This document shows, piece by piece, positions 8,625-17,350 of a DNA stretch of 64,000 nt. The first letter of the stretch is position 1, and every line of letters begins with the position of its first letter. A program made the translations under genes and the position numbers. The DNA is from Streptomyces venezuelae (GTDB lineage Bacteria; Actinomycetota; Actinomycetes; Streptomycetales; Streptomycetaceae), in NCBI RefSeq assembly GCF_008642295.1, contig NZ_CP029190.1, forward strand, positions 682,001 through 746,000, given 5' to 3'. Below the pieces are notes generated by a model that did no database searches, had not been told where the DNA came from, and worked only from the letters and a program-made list of their open reading frames with translations.

Positions 8625-10304
8625 ATGACTCTGCTCAGAAGACTCTTGTTCGGCGTCCTCGCCGGACTGCCCGGTGGCGCGGTCGTCGCGCTCGCGACGG
8701 ACCCGCCCTGGATCCAGTGGGCCGGACACACGGTGGTGCTGGGGGCCGTGCTCGGCCTCCTCTTCGGCGAGCACCGGCAGAGCGGCGGCTCGGCCTTCTC
8801 CGTCGGCCTGCTCATCGGCCTGCTCGACTGGGTGACCTGGACCCTCACCCTCGCCCCCGTCCTCGAGGGGGACACCCCGTCGTGGTCGATCGCGGTGGCC
8901 GTGGCACGCTTCCCCGAGCTGGTCGGCGCGGCCCTGTCCGGCGCGATCACCGGGCTCGTGTTCCACGCCCTGTCGATCTGGCTCCCACCCCGCCCGGCAC
9001 CGCAGCGGGCCAAACCCCATGTGGTGATCGTCGGTGGTGGCTTCGGCGGGGTCGGAGCCGCGCGTGAACTGGACCGGCGGATCGGCCGCGGCCTCGACGC
9101 CCATGTGACGCTGATCAGCGACTCGAACTTCCTGCTGTTCACCCCGCTCCTCGTCGGCGTCGCCTCCAGCACGGTGGAGGCCAGGCATGTCAGCGCCCCG
9201 GTGCGTGTCGGACTTCACCACGCCTCGTTCCTCCACGGGCGGGTGACCTCCATCGACACACAGGCGCGCAGTGCGTACGTGTCCGCCGGCAAGGAGGGGA
9301 TGCTCCGCGTCCCGTACGACCATCTGGTCCTCGCGGTCGGCGGGGTGCCGCACTTCTTCGACCTGCCGGGAGTCGGCGAGCACGCCTTCCCGATGAAGAC
9401 CGTGGAGGACGCGACGGCACTGCGCAACCAGGTCCTGGGCGCGCTGGAGCGGGCCGATCTGGAGCCCGACCCGGCCGAGCAGGCCCGGTTGCTGACGTTC
9501 GTCGTGGCGGGCGGCGGATTCGCCGGGACGGAGCTGGTGGCCGAACTCTTCGACCTCGTCCATGACGTACTCCACCTCTACCCGCGCCTGCACGGGCTGC
9601 GGCCCAGATTCGTGATCGTGCACGCCGGCGAGCGGCTGCTGCCGGAGCTGTCGCCCGAGCTCGGCGCCTACGCGCAGCACAAACTCGGCGGGCGGGGCAT
9701 CGAGTTCCGTCTCGGCGCGCGGGTGAGCAGCGCCACCGCCGAGGACATCACGCTGACCTCCGGCGAGACCATCCCCACCCGCACCCTGGCCTGGACGGCG
9801 GGCAACCGGCCGAACCCGCTGGTGCGGCAGGTCGCGCAGGGGGCTGCGGGGCCGGTCGCGGTGGAACCCACCTTGCAGGTACCCGGCGCACCCGGGCTGT
9901 GGGCGCTGGGCGACTGCGCGCGGATCCCCGACCCGGCGGGCGGCTTCTACCCGCCGACCGCACAGCACGCGATCCGGGAGGGCAGGGCGGTGGCGCGGAA
10001 CATCGCCGCAGTCCTCGGTGGTCGCCGTCCCGTCCCGTTCCGCTTCGGCGGGCTCGGCGTGCTGGTCTCGCTGGGGCACCGTACGGCGGCCGGCGAGATC
10101 GGCGGGCGGCGGGTCTCCGGGTTCCTCGCCTGGGTCCTGTGGCGAGGGGTCTATCTGAGCAAGTTGCCCGGTGCGGAAAAGCGGCTGCGGGTCCTCGCCG
10201 ACTGGACCCTCGACCTCGTCTTCCCCCGGGACATCGCCCTCTCGACCACCCCGACCACCTTGACCACCCTGACCGATGTGAAGAAGGTGAACCGTCATGC
10301 GTAA
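8625..10304 (+). CDS. Membrane-domain fusion to type II NADH dehydrogenase-like flavoprotein
   Basis: 559 residues. The first about 120 form four predicted membrane helices (GVLAGLPGGAVVAL, VLGAVLGLLFG, FSVGLLIGLLDWVTW, ALSGAITGLVFHALS). From about residue 128 a complete NDH-2/FAD oxidoreductase follows, with the FAD site VVIVGGGFGGVGAA and the NAD site FVVAGGGFAGTE, then the FAD-contacting WALGDCARIPDP. NDH-2 enzymes pass electrons from NADH to quinone without pumping protons. They are usually about 400-450 residues and membrane-associated through the C-terminus, so this N-terminal anchor is unusual. It lies 31 bases after the anti-sigma gene and overlaps the next gene by 8 bp. Confidence 0.82.
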   Translation: MTLLRRLLFGVLAGLPGGAVVALATDPPWIQWAGHTVVLGAVLGLLFGEHRQSGGSAFSVGLLIGLLDWVTWTLTLAPVLEGDTPSWSIAVAVARFPELVGAALSGAITGLVFHALSIWLPPRPAPQRAKPHVVIVGGGFGGVGAARELDRRIGRGLDAHVTLISDSNFLLFTPLLVGVASSTVEARHVSAPVRVGLHHASFLHGRVTSIDTQARSAYVSAGKEGMLRVPYDHLVLAVGGVPHFFDLPGVGEHAFPMKTVEDATALRNQVLGALERADLEPDPAEQARLLTFVVAGGGFAGTELVAELFDLVHDVLHLYPRLHGLRPRFVIVHAGERLLPELSPELGAYAQHKLGGRGIEFRLGARVSSATAEDITLTSGETIPTRTLAWTAGNRPNPLVRQVAQGAAGPVAVEPTLQVPGAPGLWALGDCARIPDPAGGFYPPTAQHAIREGRAVARNIAAVLGGRRPVPFRFGGLGVLVSLGHRTAAGEIGGRRVSGFLAWVLWRGVYLSKLPGAEKRLRVLADWTLDLVFPRDIALSTTPTTLTTLTDVKKVNRHA

Positions 10305-11640
10305 CGCCGGATTCGGCGCCCTGGCCGGCCTCGCGGGAGGAGTGGTCTTCGGCGGGGTGATGGTGCGCATCGGCTTCCTGCCCACCGTCGCGGCCATCGT
10401 CAGAACCGACTCGCCCGTCGTGGGCTTCGCCGTCCACCTGCTGATCGCCGCGATCGTCGGGGGCCTCTTCGGGCTCCTCGTCGCACGCCAGCGCGAGCTG
10501 CTGTTCTGGGGGCTCGCGTACGGGGTGCTGTGGTGGTTCCTCGGTCCGCTGACGCTGCTGCCGCTCCTGCTCGGCAAGCCGGTGGCCTGGGACGTGGCGG
10601 CGGCACAGGCCCTGGTCCCCAGCCTGCTCGGGCACCTGGCGTACGGGGCGGTCACGGCCGCCGTGCTGGCCCTGATGGCACCCGGGGAGCGCCGGATCGG
10701 GCCCGGGATCCTGGTGCGCGCAGTGGTCGCCGGGCTGGTCGTCGCCCCGGTGCTGGGGCTCGGCTGGAACGGGCTGATCGTCGGGGTGCTGCTCGGCGCC
10801 TCGTACGCGGTGGTCTTCGGCGACCCCGGCGAGGGCGGTGGCCCGGCCCTGGTACGCGGCGCCGCCTTCGGCTTCGCGTGGTGGGTGCTCGCGGCGGTGA
10901 CGGTCGCGCCCCTGCTGGCCGGCCGGGGCCTGCAGTGGACGCCGGGCGCGGTGCGTACCGCGGTGGTGTCCCTGCCCGGCTTCCTGCTGGTGGGCGCCGG
11001 TACGGCCCTGCTCACCGGCTGGCTGGGCGGGCTGTCGCGGGCGGTGTTCTCGGACGACGTACGGCATGCGCTGGAAGGGCGCCTGGCCGGTGGGCGGGTG
11101 ATCTCGGTCTGGCACGGTGTCCTCGCCGGCCTGGCCGGAGGCGCGTTCTTCACCGGGGTCATGGTCGCCGTGGGCTTCCTGCCGACGGTCGCCACCCTGG
11201 TCGGCTCGCGGTCCGCGGCCGTGGGTCTCGTCATCCATCTGCTGATCTCGCAGGTCGTGGGCGTCACCTACGCGGTCTTCTTCCGCCGACGCAGCTTCGA
11301 CCCGGCCTCGGGGATCGGCTGGGGGGTGTCGTACGGCTTCCTCTGGTGGGTCCTGGGCAATCTGACCCTGCTTCCCGTACTGCTCGGTGACGCACCCCGG
11401 TGGAGCGCTTCCGCGCTGGCCGGGTCCTTCCCCTCGCTCGTCGGCCACCTCGCCTACGGCGCCGTACTCGGCCTGGTGTACCAGCGGTTGGAGGAGCGGG
11501 TCGGCCCCTGGCACCGGTCCCGCAGCGAGGCTGCCGCGGCGAGGGCGGTGGCGCGTCACGAGCAGACACTGGGAGCGGCGCCCGCGCTGTGGAGCCTGAC
11601 CGCGTGCGTGGCGCTGCTCATTCCGATCCTGGTGTCGTAG
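10297..11640 (+). CDS. Polytopic membrane protein with internal repeats
   Basis: 447 residues, almost entirely hydrophobic, about twelve membrane segments. Two strongly similar halves are visible: LAGLAGGVVFGGVMVRIGFLPTVAAIV near the start and LAGLAGGAFFTGVMVAVGFLPTVATLV near residue 275. Each is followed by HLLI, a glycine-rich helix, YG-x-LWW-x-LG and SLxGHLAYGAV. A more diverged repeat lies between them. The four-helix unit resembles the N-terminal domain of the upstream NDH-2 fusion. Function unknown; a membrane partner of the flavoprotein is likely from the 8-bp overlap. A strong bidirectional terminator follows. Confidence 0.75.
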   Translation: MRNAGFGALAGLAGGVVFGGVMVRIGFLPTVAAIVRTDSPVVGFAVHLLIAAIVGGLFGLLVARQRELLFWGLAYGVLWWFLGPLTLLPLLLGKPVAWDVAAAQALVPSLLGHLAYGAVTAAVLALMAPGERRIGPGILVRAVVAGLVVAPVLGLGWNGLIVGVLLGASYAVVFGDPGEGGGPALVRGAAFGFAWWVLAAVTVAPLLAGRGLQWTPGAVRTAVVSLPGFLLVGAGTALLTGWLGGLSRAVFSDDVRHALEGRLAGGRVISVWHGVLAGLAGGAFFTGVMVAVGFLPTVATLVGSRSAAVGLVIHLLISQVVGVTYAVFFRRRSFDPASGIGWGVSYGFLWWVLGNLTLLPVLLGDAPRWSASALAGSFPSLVGHLAYGAVLGLVYQRLEERVGPWHRSRSEAAAARAVARHEQTLGAAPALWSLTACVALLIPILVS

Positions 11641-11670
11641 CGGCTGTTGGCCCGGCGGGATCCCGGAAAG

Positions 11671-11707
11671 CCGAGGAGCGGGTGGCATGTCGCCACCCGC
11701 TCCTCGG
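11671..11707. terminator. Bidirectional hairpin terminator
   Basis: Perfect 16-bp inverted repeat (left arm 11671-11686, right arm 11692-11707) with a 5-base loop, flanked by AAAG and CCTTT. It lies between the convergent membrane-protein and DM13 genes and should end transcription from both sides. Confidence 0.88.
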
Positions 11708-11730
11708 CCTTTCCGTGCAACCCGACTCGG

Positions 11731-12240
11731 TCAGGCGCGCTGCTTCAGCTCGGCCGCGCCGAAGGAGACGCTGAAGCGCTCGCACCAGATGGTGACCGTG
11801 GAGAACTTGTTCAGGTCGGTGCCGGCGGGGATCGCGTAGTTCTGGTTACCCTCGTTGCCCTTGAGGTCGCCGAGGTCGATGTGCCGGCCGTCGTCGAGGT
11901 TGCCGCCACCGCTCTTGTTGACCGGCTGGTCGCTGAGCCACACGTGCAGGGCCGGGCCGTTGGAGGTGCGCAGGTTCGTCAGGCGCAGGGTCGCCTTCCC
12001 GTCGGCGAGCTGCTGGACCTCGACCGAGCCGCTGGTCTCGTGCTCGTGCGAGATAAACGCCCCGTTCGCCACCTGCCTGACCGTGCCCGCCTGCTGGCCG
12101 GCGGCCACGGGAGCCGCCTCGTCCACGCGGTCCGTGGTGAACAGCTTCCAGGGCTGGAAGAGGTAGAGCCCGATGGCCGCCACGACGACGACGGCTGCGG
12201 TGGTGATCCAGAGGGCGTTGCGGCGCTTGCTACGGCACAT
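11731..12240 (-). CDS. DM13-domain membrane-anchored protein
   Basis: 169 residues from the ATG at 12240. A basic start (MCRSKRRN) and one membrane helix (ALWITTAAVVVVAAIGLYLF) leave about 130 residues outside. That part matches the DM13 fold: SGSVEVQQLADGKATLRLTN, GPALHVWLSD, and near the end TVTIWCERFSVSFGAAELK with the conserved Cys. DM13 domains are proposed to take part in extracellular redox or electron transfer. A longer frame to 12312 includes a low-complexity run made by the heptamer repeat and is unlikely. Confidence 0.8.
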   Translation of the reverse strand: MCRSKRRNALWITTAAVVVVAAIGLYLFQPWKLFTTDRVDEAAPVAAGQQAGTVRQVANGAFISHEHETSGSVEVQQLADGKATLRLTNLRTSNGPALHVWLSDQPVNKSGGGNLDDGRHIDLGDLKGNEGNQNYAIPAGTDLNKFSTVTIWCERFSVSFGAAELKQRA

Positions 12241-12272
12241 GAGGGTTTCCGTCTCTTCTCGGGTGTTTCGTG

Positions 12273-12307
12273 GGTGCTGGGTGCTGGGTGCTGGGTGCTG
12301 GTTGCTG
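12273..12307. repeat. Tandem heptanucleotide repeat
   Basis: Five head-to-tail 7-bp units of GGTGCTG, four perfect and a fifth with one change, just upstream of the DM13 start. Such runs change length by slippage; here the number of units would alter spacing in the 5' region of the gene. Confidence 0.85.
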
Positions 12308-12389
12308 GGCATTCAGAGACGGAAAGAGCGGCGAACGTTACAGATGAACGTCCGCCGCTCCGGTCCGTCTACGGCTACAGCTCCGGCTT

Positions 12390-13325
12390 TCAGCAGGTCT
12401 CGGCCGGGTTTTCCTGACCGGCAGGGGTGGCCGGGGAGCTCGTGGCCGCGGGAGCGGCCACGCGGGCGCGGCGCAGCTCGTCGGCCTCGTCGCGGACGGC
12501 GTCGAGCCGGACTTCGAGCATGCCGACGCGCTCGCGGTAGCGCTCCAGCTCGGCCCGGACGAACTCGGCGTCGGCGACCTTGTGCGCGGCCTCCTCGCGG
12601 ATCGCGGTGGTCTCCTCGGCGAACTTCTGGATCGCGGTGTCGAGCGCGGCGACGGCCATGTCGGCCGCCTCCTCGGCGAGCGTGGCACGCTCCTCGGCCG
12701 CGAGGATGCGCTGCGCTGAGGCGCGGGTGACCGTCTCGATGCGCGCCTCGGCCGCCGCGGAGTCGGTGATGATCGCCAACTCCTCGATGTAGGCGGGGAG
12801 ATCGGCGGAGAGCTGCCTGATGAGCGCGACGACGGTGTCGCGGGAGTGGGCGCCGTCGCCACAATCGGCCATCGCCATGGAGGCCATCACATCCATCGAG
12901 CCGATCTCATCGTGCACCGCTTCGTCCGCGGCCGGGACCGGGGCCGGAACCGGGACCGGGACCGGGGTGGCCTCAGGCGCCTCGGCGGCGGGGGTGTGCC
13001 CGGGCGCCTGGGACACGATCTCGGCCCCGGGTACGGAGGAAGTGGGCCACGGCTGCCCGGCGACGGGCGCGGGCTGAGCGGCCCCCTTCGTCTCCTCCTC
13101 CGTCTCCTCCTTGGCCGCCTTCTTGGCCTTGGCCGCCGCGCGCTTGTCCTCCTTGCGCTGCTGCCGCTTGGCACGGAACTTCCGGAACGCGCCGAGCGCG
13201 TTGTGGTCGGGGTGGTCGCAGTAGCGGGAGGCCGGTCCCTCCGCGCCGGGCGCCTTCGGCTCGGGCGCGTGGGTGCAGCCCGGGTAGGCGCAGGTGGGAA
13301 CGGTCTCAACGGTCTCGACAGTCAT
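12390..13325 (-). CDS. Coiled-coil protein with N-terminal Cys/His cluster
   Basis: 311 residues. Residues 11-41 hold [10 protein letters not shown] and [12 protein letters not shown], spacing that could bind zinc. A Lys/Glu-rich stretch follows, then a Pro/Val linker, and from about residue 150 a long helical coiled coil ([37 protein letters not shown]). The layout is like the KfrA-type or SMC-like accessory proteins seen on actinomycete plasmids and islands, but I cannot name the family. An identical 11-base sequence, CGAACGTTACA, lies on both sides (12332-12342 and 13494-13504). Confidence 0.6.
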   Translation of the reverse strand: MTVETVETVPTCAYPGCTHAPEPKAPGAEGPASRYCDHPDHNALGAFRKFRAKRQQRKEDKRAAAKAKKAAKEETEEETKGAAQPAPVAGQPWPTSSVPGAEIVSQAPGHTPAAEAPEATPVPVPVPAPVPAADEAVHDEIGSMDVMASMAMADCGDGAHSRDTVVALIRQLSADLPAYIEELAIITDSAAAEARIETVTRASAQRILAAEERATLAEEAADMAVAALDTAIQKFAEETTAIREEAAHKVADAEFVRAELERYRERVGMLEVRLDAVRDEADELRRARVAAPAATSSPATPAGQENPAETC

Positions 13326-13666
13326 GGTTCTCAGCCCTTCGTTGCCGGTGTCAGTGGTGGTGCGGAGCTCGAAGCCGAAACGGCACCCGGCGTTTCGCCA
13401 CAGAGCTCTGCTCCGGGCTGGTCCTCAGCGCGTGGATCAGGCACAGCGCACGCGGGTCGTCATGGCTCATACCCGTCAGTGCCGCCGAACGGCCGAACGT
13501 TACAAACGACTTCGGCACGAAGACGACCTGGGACGCCACCAGCACGCGTAAGGGTTCCGTAACCGGACGACCGACCGGTGCAGAGGATGGTGCGTGGTCA
13601 ACTGGACGCGGCCGGGAACACCGGGACTGACCAGCCTTCCCTTGACCACACGATGAGAGGCGATCC
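13326..13666. other. Intergenic region with divergent control sequences
   Basis: About 340 bases between divergent genes. Contains one copy of CGAACGTTACA at 13494-13504 and a moderately AT-richer stretch up to the ribosome binding site GAGAGGCG before 13667. No small gene is evident. Confidence 0.4.
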
Positions 13667-14053
13667 ATGAACAGCGACCGCGCATACCTCGGACGGCTGG
13701 GCCGCATGGCCACGGCCGGAGCATTCAGCGCCGCCCTTGCCATGGCCGCCGCCGGCCCCGCGTTCGCCGCCGACGGCGGTGGCAACCAGATGCCCGCGTC
13801 GCCCAGGACAAACAGCGTCGCGACCGCTTACGCCTCCATCGGTACCGTGCCGAAGACCCGTATGGGCACCATCTGGGCGAACACCAAGGTGGATATGCAG
13901 TGCTGGGCGGACGGCGCCTGGTCCAACGGCACCAACCGCTGGTTCTTCGTCCACGCTCCCGGAATACACCCCCAGAACGGCTCGTCCGTCCGCGTGTCCG
14001 GGTGGATCTCCGCCAACAAGGTCTCCAACCAGCGCGTCGTCCCCCACTGCTGA
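13667..14053 (+). CDS. Small secreted protein with SH3-like domain
   Basis: 128 residues. A Sec signal peptide covers about residues 1-34 (GAFSAALAMAAAGPAFA followed by AD). The mature part has the pattern of bacterial SH3 domains: MGTIWANTKVDMQCW, then NRWFFVHAPG and SGWISANKVSNQRVVPHC, with two Cys that probably form a disulfide outside the cell. Streptomycetes encode many such small exported SH3 proteins of unknown role. A hairpin terminator follows. Confidence 0.75.
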   Translation: MNSDRAYLGRLGRMATAGAFSAALAMAAAGPAFAADGGGNQMPASPRTNSVATAYASIGTVPKTRMGTIWANTKVDMQCWADGAWSNGTNRWFFVHAPGIHPQNGSSVRVSGWISANKVSNQRVVPHC

Positions 14054-14065
14054 GACGTAACCGGA

Positions 14066-14094
14066 GGGCCGGGCGCGAACACCGCGCCCGGCCC
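14066..14094 (+). terminator. Hairpin terminator
   Basis: Perfect 12-bp inverted repeat (14066-14077 and 14083-14094, GGGCCGGGCGCG arms) with a 5-base loop, 12 bases after the SH3 gene stop. Confidence 0.8.
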
Positions 14095-14225
14095 CCATCC
14101 GTACGAAACCAGGCCCGCCCCCCGGCGATCCTTCCGCGAATCGTGGCTGAAGCACGGCTGGTACCCGCAGACGTCCCCATGCCATGTTCGGCTCGAGGGC
14201 ACTGAGGGAATGAGGGGGCCGGGAC

Positions 14226-15197
14226 ATGCTGGTGACCGAGTTCAGCACCGAAGGCGTGGCCGCACCAGAACGGTTCCCGTTATGGGCCGAGGCAGCCGCT
14301 ACCTCGCACATGCGTAACCGCCTGCGCAGCAATGCCCGGGACGACTTCCGCGCGCGGCTGCGGACTGTGGCCCTGGCCGAGGCCCAGTTGTCGGCGCTGG
14401 CATTTCCCCACTTGGAGATCGCACGGACGAACAGGCTGATCCGGCAGGCCGACCCGGAAGTATGGCAGGTCAGTTACCTGGCGGCTGCCCACGGGACGGT
14501 ATCGCTGCTCAGAAGCGAGACGACGCTACGTCCGGGTGACCTCCTGGTCCTGGACAGCAGCAGGCCCTACCACGGCAACATCCATACCCCCGGCGGCGAA
14601 TGGTCGCAGCTCACCCTGCAGATCCCGCGTGCACTGCTGCCGCTGCCGGAGAAGCTGATGCAGAGCATGCTCGCCGTTCCGATCGGCACCGGCAGCGGTA
14701 TGGGAGCACTCCTCGCACGCTGGCTGACGGACCTCAACACGCGCGCCCACGAGTTCACCCCGGCCGACGTCTCCGCTCTCACCACGATGACTCTCGACCT
14801 CCTGTCGTCCGTGGTCGCCCGCTGCCGGGACGCCGAGGACGCAATGGACCCGGAATCCCGCCGCCGCGCCCTGCAGGTACGCATCCTCGACTTCACCCGC
14901 CGGCAGCTCGCCGACCCCCGTCTCACGCCGGAATCGATCGCCGCCGCACACGGCATCTCCACTCGCCTGCTCTACACGCTCTTCCGTGAGCAAGGCCTGA
15001 CGGTCGCCGCATGGATCCGCACATGCCGCCTTGAGCGCTGCCGCCGCGACCTCGCCGACCCTCGCGCACGCGCGCACACCGTCCATGCCGTCGCCGCCCG
15101 CTGGGGTTTCACCGACCCGGCCCACTTCAGCAGGGCCTTCCGTACCGCCTATGGGATGACCCCCACCGACTACCGCCACCAGCACGTGCAGAAATGA
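14226..15197 (+). CDS. AraC-family regulator with early TTA codon
   Basis: 323 residues. The N-terminal about 190 residues resemble the AraC-binding-like domain (RLIRQADPEVWQVSYLAAAH, LRPGDLLVLDSSRPYH). The C-terminal two-HTH domain includes PESIAAAHGISTRLLYTLFR and WGFTDPAHFSRAFRTAYGMT. Codon 19, at 14280-14282, is TTA. In Streptomyces TTA is read by the bldA tRNA, which becomes abundant late in growth, so expression is probably tied to development. The target may be the divergent or neighbouring exported proteins, which is inference. Confidence 0.85.
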   Translation: MLVTEFSTEGVAAPERFPLWAEAAATSHMRNRLRSNARDDFRARLRTVALAEAQLSALAFPHLEIARTNRLIRQADPEVWQVSYLAAAHGTVSLLRSETTLRPGDLLVLDSSRPYHGNIHTPGGEWSQLTLQIPRALLPLPEKLMQSMLAVPIGTGSGMGALLARWLTDLNTRAHEFTPADVSALTTMTLDLLSSVVARCRDAEDAMDPESRRRALQVRILDFTRRQLADPRLTPESIAAAHGISTRLLYTLFREQGLTVAAWIRTCRLERCRRDLADPRARAHTVHAVAARWGFTDPAHFSRAFRTAYGMTPTDYRHQHVQK

Positions 15198-15284
15198 ACA
15201 AGCGACGTGCGGAGGAGGCCAGGGAGGCCGGCCCACGGGACCGTACGGCACGGGGGTCCGTACGGCCCCGCCCGGGCGGGGCGA

Positions 15285-15704
15285 TCAGAACGCGAAGACT
15301 GCGTTTCCATTGAGGGTCGCGGACATGGCACACGCGTTGGAGAAGGTGTGCTTCCAGGAGATGCGGCTGCCCTGCCACACGCCCTGGGCGGTGACGGTGA
15401 CCGGGTCGTAGTGCATCGGACAGGCGCGGTTCAGGTCCGGGGCGGCCAGGAGTGCGTCGAGCGTGCCGGCGGTGGCGGCAAGTGCGGCGCAGGCGGCCTG
15501 CGGGTCGGGGTGCGTTCCCTGCGCGGTCGGTGCGCAGCTGAGAGTGGACGCCCGTATGACGGTGGCCTCGTCCTCGCCTTGGGCCACGGTGAGGACCACC
15601 GCGGAGGGTGCGTACAGACTGGTCGGCTGGGCCTGCGCGATGCCGGTGGCGCCGGCCAGGGTCAGGAGGGTGGCGGCGGAGACGGCAGCGATGCGGTAAC
15701 GCAC
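15285..15704 (-). CDS. Subtilisin inhibitor-like (SSI family) secreted protease inhibitor
   Basis: 139 residues from the GTG at 15704, placed after GAAAGAGAG; the longer frame to 15830 is unlikely. Signal peptide (AAVSAATLLTLAGATGIAQA), then the SSI domain: SLYAPSAVVLTVAQGE, THPDPQAACAALAAT, and CPMHYDPVTVTAQGVWQG, ending in VFAF. The reactive site lies in CPMHYD, with Met as P1 as in the archetype SSI and His rather than Val as P1'. SSI proteins are small extracellular dimers that block subtilisin-type proteases and delay aerial growth. Confidence 0.9.
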   Translation of the reverse strand: MRYRIAAVSAATLLTLAGATGIAQAQPTSLYAPSAVVLTVAQGEDEATVIRASTLSCAPTAQGTHPDPQAACAALAATAGTLDALLAAPDLNRACPMHYDPVTVTAQGVWQGSRISWKHTFSNACAMSATLNGNAVFAF

Positions 15705-16028
15705 GACAGAACTCTCTTTCAATTCAAAGGAAACACACGACACTTGACTGCGCTTCATCGATCGAACGCGGGCCGAGTCTGTCGGATGTGAAGGTTGCGC
15801 GCACATCGATGACCTATTTACGGACACCACGTTCGATTATCGGAGATCAACTGATCGTTCCAGCAGCTCAGGCGGCGTGCAGCCCTACGCGATCACGCAC
15901 CGAACAAGAGCCCACACCCCGCGTGACGGCCACAGAGGGCCCGTTGACCTGCTGCCGGTCGCGCGCGGTTCACCGAACGGCCACGCAGGCTGACCGGATT
16001 CCGCCGCCTGCGGTGCACGAAGATTGAA

Positions 16029-16057
16029 TTGAACGCGTTCAGCCCGGCTGGCAGAAT
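16029..16057 (+). promoter_or_regulatory. Sigma-70-like promoter
   Basis: TTGAAC at 16029-16034, a 17-base spacer and CAGAAT at 16052-16057, about 76 bases before the GTG at 16134. It stands out in a 428-base gene-free stretch (15705-16133) in which I see no other gene. Confidence 0.5.
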
Positions 16058-16133
16058 GGATCCAAGCCGTCGGCCGGCCGGGCCGGACGCTCGAGGACGC
16101 GTTCATTTCGCCGTACCGCAAGGGGGGTTGGCC

Positions 16134-17012
16134 GTGCATCAGAAGCGGTCGTACGGCCGGGTGCTGTCGGTCTCGACACTGGTGGGCTGCCTGGAGGTCG
16201 CCCTCGCCATCGTGGTGGTCCTCCTGTACGTCCGGACGCAGCCGCCTCCGGACACCCCGGTTGACCCCACCGCCCTGCTGGCGGGCCTGCTCTCCTTCGG
16301 CCTGCTCATCGGGGTGATCGCGTTCGTACTGTCCCTGGTGTTCGTGCTGCCGGCGGTGGCCCTGGCCGACCTGCTCGGCCGACGGATCGGCCGCCGCGAG
16401 GCGTGGTGGTGGGTACCGCTGATGACGGCGGTCCTGGTGGCACCGCCGATCGCGACCTTCGCGGCGTACAACCGCGTGGAGGCGCGACCCACGCTCGTCT
16501 TCTGGGCGGCGGCCATGGCCGCACTCTCGGTGGGCGGCCTCGTGGCCCGGCCCCGGCACCCGGGACTGGTACGTCAAGTGGCGCTGTGGGGCACGGCGGT
16601 GGTGGCGGGGACGGGCCTGCTCGGCGCACTCGGGCTCACCGTCGGCCTGCTGCCCGCGTACGAGCCGCCGGCGATCGGTCCGGCGACCATGGCCGGCACC
16701 TGGGTCGACCACACGAGCGGAACGCTGGTCTTCACATCGGACGGCCGGGTCACGGCCTCCAGCGTCGGCGAGCACAACTCCGACGACCACCCCAGCGGCC
16801 CGTCACGGCGCTGCTCGGGCTCCGGCACCTGGTCGTACGAGCCCGGGCGGGACGTCTGGACCCAGGAAGTCCGCATCCGCGTCCCGGGGTGTTCCTGGCC
16901 GGCGTGGCGCGTGGGCGGCACCGACCACAAGCCCTCGATCCATCAGATCATCGGTCACCAGGATTCCGGAAAGCGGTACACGCTGCGGCGCAAGGCCGCC
17001 GAGGCCCCCTGA
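16134..17012 (+). CDS. Membrane protein with C-terminal lipocalin-like domain
   Basis: 292 residues from the GTG at 16134, chosen because AAGGGGGG precedes it; an earlier GTG/ATG in frame lacks a site. Five hydrophobic segments fill residues 10-185. About 110 residues follow that are probably outside the cell: MAGTWVDHTSGTLVFTSDGR, a disulfide-capable pair (RRCSGSGTW and VPGCSW), and YTLRRKAAEAP at the end. The outer part looks like a small beta-barrel of the lipocalin-like type found in streptomycete surface proteins. No function can be assigned. Confidence 0.7.
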   Translation: MHQKRSYGRVLSVSTLVGCLEVALAIVVVLLYVRTQPPPDTPVDPTALLAGLLSFGLLIGVIAFVLSLVFVLPAVALADLLGRRIGRREAWWWVPLMTAVLVAPPIATFAAYNRVEARPTLVFWAAAMAALSVGGLVARPRHPGLVRQVALWGTAVVAGTGLLGALGLTVGLLPAYEPPAIGPATMAGTWVDHTSGTLVFTSDGRVTASSVGEHNSDDHPSGPSRRCSGSGTWSYEPGRDVWTQEVRIRVPGCSWPAWRVGGTDHKPSIHQIIGHQDSGKRYTLRRKAAEAP

Positions 17013-17350
17013 GACGCGAGGTGAAACTGATTCGGCGGGCAACGCGGAGCGGCTGCGGGCCTGCCGGCGCGGCGAGCTGTCAGGCGTCCTGGTGACCGTA
17101 GGTGTCAAGGATCTGTTCCTTCTCGACCCGCCCGCCCTCGGTCCGCGCACGGAACGAAGTCGCTGTCGGCGTTTCGGCCAACGCCGCTGCTCTGCACTTC
17201 CGTTATGGGAGACGGGTCGATGCATTCTCCATGCTCCGCCACGCCCGCTATCTCGGGGTTTCAGGACCGACCAAAACACATGTGTTCGATATCCCGGCCG
17301 GATCGTTGAGCCTCACGACCACGCCGGACGACCGTGTTGGGGGACCCGAA

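Noticed and set aside
8436..11267. Minus-strand open frame of 943 codons
   Set aside because: Antisense to the NDH-2 fusion and its neighbour, low complexity, no start site.
12390..13325. Plasmid replication protein, implying an integrated plasmid
   Set aside because: Only general coiled-coil likeness. No rep, tra, integrase or att sites nearby.
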